DNA from: Burkholderia territorii
GTDB taxonomy: Bacteria; Pseudomonadota; Gammaproteobacteria; Burkholderiales; Burkholderiaceae
NCBI RefSeq assembly: GCF_902833055.1
Contig: NZ_CADFEJ010000005.1
Coordinates: 186,001-250,000 of the forward strand
Length of the DNA: 64,000 bases
Direction: 5' to 3'
Within the stretch, counting starts at the first letter, position 1. Every line of letters begins with the position of its first letter. The notes beneath the pieces are model-generated. The model did no database searches, was not told where the DNA came from, and was given only the letters and a program-made list of their open reading frames with translations. The translations under genes and the position numbers were made by a program. Of the stretch, positions 36,129 to 44,600 are shown in pieces.

Positions 36129-36977
36129 CTACTGCTGGATGGTCGCGTTCTTCAACAGCCCACCGACAAACTGCGCACTTGCCTTTTCCAGCGCAAGCGC
36201 GCCGAGCTGCTGACGGATCGTCGCCTGCGCCTGGTTGAACGTCGGCACCTGCGTCGGCCGCTTCGCATCCAGCTTGACGATCGCGCGTGCGCCGCCAATC
36301 GGAATCGACTCGGGTGTGATGGCGCCGACAGGCAGCTTTTCAAGCGCCTGCGCGACCGCAACCGGCAAACCCGATGTCTTGCCCTCCGTCGCCGGCACCT
36401 TGAAGCTCACCCACGGCAGTTCTCCGCCCGTGTCCCGACTCGGCGCGATGCTGTATTGACGTGCGAGTCCGTCAAACGATTTGCCCGCCTTCAGTTCGCT
36501 CAGTACGGTCGCGGCCGTTGCCGCATCCCTGACGACGATCAGGCGCGGCTTGTATTCGTCCTTGCCGAGCGACGCGACGATCTCGTCGTAACGAGACTTG
36601 ACCTGCGCATCCGTTACCGGATCCGGCTTCACGTTGTCCTTCAGATACAGCTGCGTCTCGGCATTCGCCTTGGCGACCTGCATCGCTGCCTGCACTTCCG
36701 GCTTGCTGCCGTAGTTTGCCTTCTCTGCTGCCTGCTGGATCAGCACGCGCGCAATCAGCTGATTCTTGATCGCCTGTCGCACCTGCGGCGTATCCGGTTG
36801 CCGCGACGCGCGCAGCACTGCGTCGACTTCCGCTTGTGTGATCGCGGTACCGTTGACCGTCGCAACGGAGCCGGTCGGCTGTGATGCAGCCGACGTCTGC
36901 GCGAATGCCGAACCCGTCAATGCCGCAGTGAGGGTTAATGTGGACAGCGTGTACCTCAGGTTGGTTTTCGTCATCAT
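36129..36977 (-). CDS. Parvulin-type periplasmic peptidyl-prolyl isomerase
   Basis: The 282-residue exported protein has a signal peptide (YTLSTLTLTAALTGSAFAQT), an N-terminal SurA/PrsA-like helical part (VRQAIKNQLIARVLIQQAAE) and a PpiC rotamase domain around residues 150-240 (YKPRLIVVRDAATAATVLSE, SRDTGGELPWVSF). It is the last gene of the BcpA/BcpB secretion operon, 52 bp after bcpB. Bordetella Par27, a periplasmic parvulin, chaperones the two-partner substrate FHA, so an export-chaperone role here is a reasonable inference. The start is MM at 36977, and the upstream open frame overlaps bcpB and is not conserved. Confidence 0.88.
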   Translation of the reverse strand: MMTKTNLRYTLSTLTLTAALTGSAFAQTSAASQPTGSVATVNGTAITQAEVDAVLRASRQPDTPQVRQAIKNQLIARVLIQQAAEKANYGSKPEVQAAMQVAKANAETQLYLKDNVKPDPVTDAQVKSRYDEIVASLGKDEYKPRLIVVRDAATAATVLSELKAGKSFDGLARQYSIAPSRDTGGELPWVSFKVPATEGKTSGLPVAVAQALEKLPVGAITPESIPIGGARAIVKLDAKRPTQVPTFNQAQATIRQQLGALALEKASAQFVGGLLKNATIQQ

Positions 36978-37029
36978 TTCGCATTTCCAATAAATGAGCG
37001 CACAAGCCCTTGGGATCGTCCAGGGCCGG

Positions 37030-38829
37030 TCAATAGTTCCAGTTGACCGTCGCCAATACCAACGTTGCCTTCGGCCCAAGCGCAGCGGGCTGCGTCAACG
37101 CACGCCCGACCAGGACCTCGCCTGACAGGTACTGCTTGTGCCACTGCCATTGTGCACGCAGCCCTGCGCCCGCCCCGGCCAGTGTCGGGAAACCCGGTAT
37201 CGAGACAAGGCCGGCCTTACCCGCATCGACGAACACGTACGGCTCGACTCGACCGTCCTTCCACGCCGGCGCATTCACCCAGGCCAGTTCGTTGCGCGAG
37301 TAGAAGCCGCGATCACCAGCAATCTCGCCCGAGCGAAAGCCGCGCACGGTATCCATCCCGCCGAGGTATAGCTGTTCGGATCCGAACAGCGCCATGTTCG
37401 TATATTGCCCGCCGAGCACGCCCCGATACGCAAGCAGCGCGTGCCCGATCTTCGGCAACGGCAGCGTGAACGCAGCAGTCGCATCCACCTTTGTGAACTG
37501 GCTGTGCGCTTCGTCGCGCGTGATGCCGTGCGGATCATGGTTCGCGCCGAACCATGGCAGGCCCTGCGACACCCCGCCGTTCAGCGTGAAATTGCCCTGC
37601 GCGTCGTTCATTACGAACTTGTGCAGCCAGTTGCCGCCAAGTCGCAATACGGCAACCCGTTGCGGATCCAGATCGATGCCGTTGACCTCGCGATCGGTAC
37701 GACGCCAGGACACCGTGGCGTCCACACTGGTGATATCGCTGACGCTGCGGCCCACAAGATAATTCCAGCCGAAGATGTGCGACAGCGTGCGACCGTATTC
37801 GAGTGCGGTCGTGCCGATCACCTGCTGGTATTCCGAATCGGAAATCGTATAGCTGAATGTATGACGGCCGAACGGCACGGCGAACGAGCCGACGATCGCG
37901 TTGCTATCGAGGCTGTCGAGGAAGTTCACGCTCAGCGATTCCTGCAGGCCGAGCAGGTTGTCGGCCTCGATGCCCGCGCGATAACGTGTCACGCCGGTCG
38001 CCGAACTGCCGTAGTTGTCGACGCCCAACGTGTAGTACAGCCGATCGCCCGACTTGTTACCGATGTCGACGATCGATTCGCCAGGATTCTGGCCCGGCAG
38101 GATCTGGACCGTCGCCTGGTTGCGGCGCAGACGGTTGATCTGCGCGACGCCCTGATCGATATCCGACAGGCGCAACGGCTCGCCGGTCGCCGCCGGAAAC
38201 GCATTTTCGTAGCCGGCATCCGTCAGCCAACCGCCGCCCGCCGATGCTTCGCCCGCCTTGAGCCGGTGGATCGGCTTGCCGTTGACCGTGAACGCTTCGA
38301 TCGTGCCGAGTTGAATCGTGATCTTCAGCGTGCCGGTGGCAAGGTTCTGCGGGCCGAGCAGCGCACGCGTCGTCACGAGACCGTGTGCGACGAACACGTC
38401 CGTGATGCGCTTCAGCAAGACGTTGATGCGATGCGAGCCGAGCTCGTGGTTCACGAACGGTTCGACAATCGCGTCGAGCTCCTCGGCCGAGATGCCGCGA
38501 GGTGATTGGAACGGCTTGCCGTCGGGTGCCTGCATGACGATCTGCTTGACCGTAAAGGTCGGCCCTGCTTCGACGATGGCATCGACCGGCGTATCGACCG
38601 GAATGTCGAGGGTCGCCTCCGGTGTCGGCGCGACCGTGATCGAAGCTGGTGGCTGTTCGAGTTGACGCTGGCGCGCTTGCTCGCGTTGCTGCTCGATGAT
38701 CAGTTGCGCCGGATCCTGCACCGGCCGACCGGCGGGGGGCGGAGTCTGTGCGTGCGCCGGCATGTGGAATGCAGCGAGGCTCGCGACAAGCAGCGGCAGC
38801 TTCAATCGGGGGAATGCGCGTGATTTCAT
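37030..38829 (-). CDS. bcpB: TpsB outer-membrane transporter of the two-partner/CDI system
   Basis: The 599-residue FhaC/ShlB-family protein exports TpsA partners across the outer membrane. After the signal peptide (LPLLVASLAAFHMPAHAQT) comes a linker helix with the QQREQARQRQLEQ segment, then two POTRA domains (about 90-240; TFTVKQIVM, INVLLKRITDVFVAHGLVTT). A 16-strand barrel follows. The barrel loop-6 motif VRGF is at residues 495-498, and the chain ends in an aromatic (VNWNY), typical of the barrel-assembly signal. Its ATG overlaps the stop of a 46-codon ORF (ATGA). It is probably the shared transporter for both TpsA proteins upstream. Confidence 0.95.
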   Translation of the reverse strand: MKSRAFPRLKLPLLVASLAAFHMPAHAQTPPPAGRPVQDPAQLIIEQQREQARQRQLEQPPASITVAPTPEATLDIPVDTPVDAIVEAGPTFTVKQIVMQAPDGKPFQSPRGISAEELDAIVEPFVNHELGSHRINVLLKRITDVFVAHGLVTTRALLGPQNLATGTLKITIQLGTIEAFTVNGKPIHRLKAGEASAGGGWLTDAGYENAFPAATGEPLRLSDIDQGVAQINRLRRNQATVQILPGQNPGESIVDIGNKSGDRLYYTLGVDNYGSSATGVTRYRAGIEADNLLGLQESLSVNFLDSLDSNAIVGSFAVPFGRHTFSYTISDSEYQQVIGTTALEYGRTLSHIFGWNYLVGRSVSDITSVDATVSWRRTDREVNGIDLDPQRVAVLRLGGNWLHKFVMNDAQGNFTLNGGVSQGLPWFGANHDPHGITRDEAHSQFTKVDATAAFTLPLPKIGHALLAYRGVLGGQYTNMALFGSEQLYLGGMDTVRGFRSGEIAGDRGFYSRNELAWVNAPAWKDGRVEPYVFVDAGKAGLVSIPGFPTLAGAGAGLRAQWQWHKQYLSGEVLVGRALTQPAALGPKATLVLATVNWNY

Positions 38830-38966
38830 CGTTGTTGTGCGTGCAGGTGCCCGAGCGTTGATGCTGTCATGCCAGCGGTCTCGCTCTTAGCAGCGGCTAC
38901 GATGGCCACGACGGCGAGAAACACGATGACAGCGACCCCGAGTCGATCTTTTGTTTGGTAGTTCAT
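38826..38966 (-). CDS. 46-residue membrane protein between short TpsA and TpsB (BcpO position)
   Basis: ATG 38966 opens a 46-residue frame beginning MNYQTKDRLGVAVIVFLAVV, with one hydrophobic helix (about residues 10-26) and a short polar tail ending HLHAQQR. It starts 5 nt after the stop of the short TpsA gene, and its stop overlaps the bcpB start (ATGA), so coupling is very likely. Burkholderia BcpAIOB loci carry a small bcpO gene just before bcpB. This ORF occupies that position but has no lipobox cysteine, so it is a positional analogue rather than a clear homologue. Confidence 0.65.
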   Translation of the reverse strand: MNYQTKDRLGVAVIVFLAVVAIVAAAKSETAGMTASTLGHLHAQQR

Positions 38967-38971
38967 CCCGT

Positions 38972-41008
38972 CTACCGCCACCACCACGTCGTCAGGCCCA
39001 GATGCTGATCGATCTGGACCGGCGTGCGCGACGGCGCGCGTACCGTCGTGATGCCACCGGCCGCGGTGACGCCCTTGCCGGCACTGAATGATCCGCCATC
39101 GATGACGCCGTCGCCTGTGAGCGTCACGCTCCCGTTCGCGGTGAAGCTGCCGCCGACATCCATCGCGATGATCTGCGCCCACGTACTGCCGAAGAACGCC
39201 TTGAAGCCGCGATGCTGGTTGATCGCTGAGTAGCCGGTCACGCCTTGCGCGTATGTGATCGGCGCGTCGACCTTGATGTCGCCGGTCGCGAAGACATTGC
39301 CGCCGATGTTACGGGCGACCGAGCCGGCCTTGATGCCGATGTTGCCGCCTGCCTGGATTGTGCCGCCGTACGGCGTGACGTTGCTCGATGCGTCGGCGTG
39401 GCAGAAGATCCAGCAGCTGCGCGTATAGCTCGCCTGGCCAGTGAAGACAGCGGCGTTCATGAAGGTGCTCTGCGCGGCGATATTGACGTCCCCGTCGTTC
39501 GATTGAACGATCCCGCCGGCATTCGTGAAGTTGCGGCTCGTGATCGTCACCGGGCCGTGCACGGCGGCGACATAGGCGAGCTGATCCGGGTTGCTGACCA
39601 TGCCGTAGTCAACATTGAATCCGCTCGTCGTATGCGTGAAGAACAGGAAGCTGCCGCCGCGGTCGGAATACGCGGTGGGTTGGCCGCCGTTCGTGCCGCC
39701 GGTATGGTCGATGATGTTCTGCACGTCACCGGCGGCAGTGAGGCTTACGGCGCCGTTCGACAGAATGCGGGCGTTGTCGTTGATGATGTTGCCGCCCGCC
39801 GTAAGCTTCGTCTGGCCGTTGGCCGCGAACATGATGCCGAGGTTGTTCGCGCTGGAGCGGTTCGTGATGTCGCCTGCTGCGGTGAGGATCACGTCCCCGC
39901 CGGTCGTGGTGCCGTCGCTCGCCGTCGTGCCGGCCTGAATCAGGCTGCCGGTGTTGGTAATCGCGCCGCTGCTCGTCAGGTTGAGCGTGTTGCCGGCGCT
40001 CACGGTCGTTGGGCCGGTAGCGTCGTCGGACAGCGCGATGCTGCCGGCCTGAACGTTCACGTTGTTCGCAGCCGTTACCTGTGCGCCCTGCAGCGACACG
40101 GTACCGGGTGTCGTCAGTGCGACGTCGCGCTCTGCCTTTAGCGAACCGTCGGAAATTGCGATGTCCCCGTTTGCCGTGACTACCACGTCGCCGGCGTTCG
40201 CGTAGATCTTGCCGAGGCTGTGCACGCCCGCGCCTTGGTCGGTAACGATCAGCTGAACGCGGCCGGCCGTCAGCCCGCCGGCCGCCGTGATGTCGACGGC
40301 GACGGCGTTGCTTTTGGTGCCTGGCGATGTCGTGCCGATCAGCCAGTCGTGGCCGTTGTCCGATGGAGAGAAACTCGTGTCGTACGTCGCGGTACTATCG
40401 CCGGCGATCGCGCGGATGCCGCTCGTCGAGCTCGTGAAATCGTTAGTGACCGGTCCGTTGATGCTCAGCTGTTTGGCGATCAGGTCGAGGTTGACCAGCG
40501 TGCCCGATAACCCGCCGGGACCGATCGTGATGGCACCGCGATTGGTCGTCAGGACGACGTTGCGCTGTACAACACCGGGCGCAAGCGTGAGGTCGGTGAA
40601 GCCCACCTGCCCCGTCGACAGAACGACGTGACCCGTATTTGTGAAGCTGCCACCGTCGACCGTGACCCCGTTCGGATTGGCCAGGATCACGTTCGCGCGC
40701 GGACCCAGCACGTTGATGTTGCCCTGAATCAGCGACGGGTTCGTGCTCGTGACCTGGTTGACGATCGTGCGTGCGTTGATGCCGACGTTGTTCAGGTCGG
40801 CGCCCGCTTTCGAGACGTTGAAGGACGAGTAGGTGTTGTTCGAGACGCCGCCGATGGTAGGGGCAATATTGACCGTTTGACGGCCCGTTGCGCCGGTTGA
40901 CACCGAGGTTCTGGTCCCACCGTCCGGGACTATGCCCGCCGCGAATGCGCAACACGTCGTGCTGGCCCATGCCAAACCAAATGCTTTCTCGACAATCCCT
41001 CTTTTCAT
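38972..41008 (-). CDS. Short TpsA-type exoprotein without toxin domain
   Basis: The 678-residue secreted protein has a signal peptide (FGLAWASTTCCAFAAG) and a complete TPS secretion domain (about residues 25-270; the NPNG motif in VILANPNGVTVDGG, FTNTGHVVLSTGQVGF). Next comes a short stretch of filamentous-haemagglutinin beta-helix repeats (GGDVILTAAGDITNRSSANN, AQSTFMNAAVF), and it ends QHLGLTTWWWR. It lacks the long repeat region, the pretoxin region and a toxin tail. GAGGGGAGA precedes ATG 41008. It sits between bcpI and the small ORF, so it is probably a second cargo of BcpB. A truncated duplicate of a TpsA is the alternative. Confidence 0.85.
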   Translation of the reverse strand: MKRGIVEKAFGLAWASTTCCAFAAGIVPDGGTRTSVSTGATGRQTVNIAPTIGGVSNNTYSSFNVSKAGADLNNVGINARTIVNQVTSTNPSLIQGNINVLGPRANVILANPNGVTVDGGSFTNTGHVVLSTGQVGFTDLTLAPGVVQRNVVLTTNRGAITIGPGGLSGTLVNLDLIAKQLSINGPVTNDFTSSTSGIRAIAGDSTATYDTSFSPSDNGHDWLIGTTSPGTKSNAVAVDITAAGGLTAGRVQLIVTDQGAGVHSLGKIYANAGDVVVTANGDIAISDGSLKAERDVALTTPGTVSLQGAQVTAANNVNVQAGSIALSDDATGPTTVSAGNTLNLTSSGAITNTGSLIQAGTTASDGTTTGGDVILTAAGDITNRSSANNLGIMFAANGQTKLTAGGNIINDNARILSNGAVSLTAAGDVQNIIDHTGGTNGGQPTAYSDRGGSFLFFTHTTSGFNVDYGMVSNPDQLAYVAAVHGPVTITSRNFTNAGGIVQSNDGDVNIAAQSTFMNAAVFTGQASYTRSCWIFCHADASSNVTPYGGTIQAGGNIGIKAGSVARNIGGNVFATGDIKVDAPITYAQGVTGYSAINQHRGFKAFFGSTWAQIIAMDVGGSFTANGSVTLTGDGVIDGGSFSAGKGVTAAGGITTVRAPSRTPVQIDQHLGLTTWWWR

Positions 41009-41114
41009 TCTCCCCTCGACATTGTTATTAGAAAGCGTCCTTCATGAGCCGTTAGCGACAGTCGCGAACCAGAATTGAGATCGGGCTTTGATCCAAGAAT
41101 TCCGTCAATACAAA

Positions 41115-41678
41115 CTATTCGAGCTTTAAATCGAATTCGGAAGGCGCATCCGCGCTCTGGGTCAACCTACCGCCATTTTTCAAAAACTGATACGCCTCGG
41201 CACCAATCCAATAGCCATTGATTTTTTCCTGAAATTGCTTCTTCATTGCCGAGGCGAACAGTCGCATTAACCGTTGAGCAGCCGAATCGTCTGACCACGT
41301 TCGGACCAGGCCATTTATCATTATCGTGCTAGACCACATCCCACCAGCATTGAACTCGACACCCTCCGGACAATTTCCGGCGCGATAGAATGTGTACCAT
41401 TTTCCGCCTTCGGGCAGTAGCTCTCCAAAGAATTCAGTGACTGGCGAGACGGGCACATTCCTCTCAACCACAAGGTAATTTTCGCATCGCGTGGTCTGGC
41501 TGCCGGCCGCCGAGCCGATTTCAGGAATATTCCGAGCGGTTTCATAAATAGGCGCGTCGTCATACTTTTGGTAGACAGTGTGATGTGTCAATATGTACTT
41601 CAATTCCAGCTTGCGCTCGACCTCGTCGGTTACCGATAAGGTATCGTTTTTTGTTGCAAAGAAGTGAATTCGCTTCAT
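41115..41678 (-). CDS. bcpI: Probable CDI immunity protein
   Basis: The 187-residue protein begins MKRIHFFATKNDTLSVTDEV and has no signal peptide or membrane helix, so it is cytoplasmic. I do not recognise a family. Its start overlaps the bcpA stop (ATGA), the standard position for immunity genes, which bind and neutralise the toxin tip of the same BcpA. The gene is visibly AT-richer than its neighbours, as expected for a swappable toxin-immunity cassette. Function is inferred from position. Confidence 0.78.
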   Translation of the reverse strand: MKRIHFFATKNDTLSVTDEVERKLELKYILTHHTVYQKYDDAPIYETARNIPEIGSAAGSQTTRCENYLVVERNVPVSPVTEFFGELLPEGGKWYTFYRAGNCPEGVEFNAGGMWSSTIMINGLVRTWSDDSAAQRLMRLFASAMKKQFQEKINGYWIGAEAYQFLKNGGRLTQSADAPSEFDLKLE

Positions 41679-44600
41679 TGTCCGATTCCGTTCTTAATCG
41701 CTTGCTTAATCTGATCCGGAGACGCTCCCTTGGGAATCAGAATCAGCCTATCACCCGGGGGCGAATTGCTTTGTATTCTCGCCGCGGCGGCAGCTTCCGA
41801 TTGGGTTGGTGTTATACCATCCGGTTGGGTTGTCACAGTCTGAATTCGCACGATTGGGCCATTTCCATTGATCGGCTTTGCCGTAATGTCAACAAACGTA
41901 CCGCCTCTTGTACCGGGTCCGGTTCCGGCAATGTATTCTTCGGACGCAATCCCGCCGCCTTCAGAAACTTCATATCCATAGCCTTTCAAGGTCTGCCCTA
42001 CGTCATAGTTTAGCTGTCGAGTCGCTGCACTGCCCCAGCGTCCTCCTGAACTTGAAAGGTAGCGCTGAGTGAACGAGCTGATCCTGTCGCTGATAGCCTG
42101 CCCGAGGTTTTCGATTCTCGCGAAAGTGCCTTCTACGGACTCGACAACTCCCTTCTCGAATGCTGCCGCGGCCTCGCTCGTCGTCATCGATCCGCCAGCA
42201 CCGCCACCATTCAAGCCGCCGACACCGTTACCCAGACCGCCTTCAAGCGGGATCAGGTCCTTGCCATGGGCAATATCTTCCGGATTCGTCGCATTGTTGA
42301 TCGCCTCGCTGGTTGCTGCGTTCGCGCCGGCAACACCGTTCTGCCCAGCGGCATTCGCTGCGAGCCCGCCCAGCAACGTCGTTGCGGTGACGATCGCTGC
42401 GATTTGATCGGGGCGCAGATTCTGCACGCCACCGGCCTGATCCACCAGAATCGAACCAAGCACCGCGCTCGTAGCCGCACCGATAGCACCGCCGCCACAG
42501 CCCTGCCCTAATGCGGCACCCGAGGCACAACCGACTACCGCGTGCGCCAGCACAAAGCCCAGCGTATCCTTCGCCAGGAGTGAGTCGGAGTTCGTCGAGG
42601 ACAGTCCGATCGCGTTGTTGGCTACCGCCGCGACGTCATTGACTGCACTCGTCAACATGGCGGTCCCATAGCTACCGCCGTTGATCGCCGTAGTGATCGC
42701 ACCGTTCACCACGGCACGTTCAGCGATCGTCGCCGCGGTATTGCCGAGGTTTGTCAGTGTGACAGTCGTGTCAGCTGCGACCGCTCCGTTCCCGAGGTTG
42801 TTGAAACCGTTCAGGTTCAGCGCCGAGTCAGCAAACTGTGTCAGATACGCAGTGCCTACCGCCTTGCCGAGTGCTGCCAGACTCACACCACCATTGGCGA
42901 TCTCCTGCTGCATGATCGACGTCGCCAACGCGCCACCGATCGGGCCGAGGACGTACGAAAACGCCACTGCCATAGCCGCCTGGAACACCATCGCGACGCC
43001 ACCGTTGTGGCCATCGGACTGATACTCGCTATTCAGGTGGTTGCTGACCGTGCTCTGCTGGAAATTTCCGCCAAGCTGCGACTTGAGCTGCGCGAGCTCA
43101 GCCGCTGTGCCTGCCTGATCGATCGAGCCATCGGCGCCCAGCTTCTGGATCTGGCCGCCGATGTTGTCGATCATCGCGGCGTTGTTCGCGAAGTTCGCGG
43201 CGCTGATGAAGCCGCCCTGCTGCAGGACGGTGCCAGTCGTGCGCGTGTAGCCGTCGTCGCCGGCATCCGCGTAGTACGAACCGATGTCAATCGAACGCTC
43301 GAGGTTCGTGATGCGCGCGCCCGGCGTCGACAGCGTACCGGTCGCCGTGATCGAACCAGTGTTCGTGATGTCGTCCGGACGGCTTGCGTCGTGGAACGCC
43401 AGCGTCACGTCGTGGCCGCTGATCACCCCGTCGGTACTCATTGCCGCATAACCCTGCGGCAAGTACACTTGCGGCATCAGCGCGTCGACCGTGGGACACA
43501 CCGCCCCCCCCGTGGCCGTACAACCCGGCTGCGGCACCGCTTGCTCGACGTACCAGAGCATCGGCTTATCGAGCTTCGCCAGTTGCTCGTCCGACAACGC
43601 CACGCCGACCTTCAGATCATGCGCCTTCGCGTAGTCGATCGCGTTCGCGTAAAGCGCGAACTTTTCCTGATCGACGACCGTGGTCTGATACTTGTTGTCA
43701 TACGACAAGCCGTCGATGAAGCTGGCCTTGCCAAGACGCTGGAGCGCTGCCGTTTGAAGTGCCTGGTTCTCGTCGAACGGGTCGTAGTAGAACGGCACGC
43801 TGCCCGGCTGAAGGTTGCTCGGCAGTTGGCTGATGAGATACGACGGCCCGATCCCGCCGACGACCTGCGCGGCCGGGTTGTTGATCAGGTAGGCCACTGA
43901 CGACGGCGATCCTGCAATCGTCTGCACCGAAGCGCCACTCGGCGCACCCGGCGTCCCGACCTTGGCACCTTGAATGCCGCTCTGGATCGGGCCAGTTGCC
44001 CGGCCGTTGACGTTTGACGCCTGCGCGGCGGCGGTGGCCGCTTGGCCCGCGACGCCCTGCGCCGTCGCGGCCTGTGCGGGTATGCCCAACGGCGCAAGCG
44101 CGACGACCTGCGTCGGCGCGACACCCGGCGGCGTATACACGTTGCCCGTGTAGCCGTTCACCAGGTGCAGGCCCGACATCGCGATCGTGTTACCGATGAT
44201 GTTGCCGCTGTTGACTACGTTTCCTTGCGACTGCACCGTCAGCGTCGGCGCTTGAATCAGGCCGTAGATCGTGCCGACCGGCGACGGCGGGCTCAGGGGC
44301 TCATTCGTGCCCGTCCATGCACTGCCCCAGATTTGCTGACAGCTCGCCAGATCCGTGCAGCCATAGTTGTCGTGCCAGACGTACGAGCCATTGATGACCT
44401 CGTTCGAATGCGAATGCCAGTATGCGTTGAGCACCTGGTCCTGATTCGTCAGCGCATTGGTCGACAACAGGTTGATCGTCGCAGCTTGGCCAGCAGTCAC
44501 GACGCTGCCGGTGTTTAGCATCGAGCCGGCCGTGACGCCCAGATTGCGTCCCGCGTTGATGATGGACGGCGGGCCCGACTGGTTATCGACCATCGCCTCG

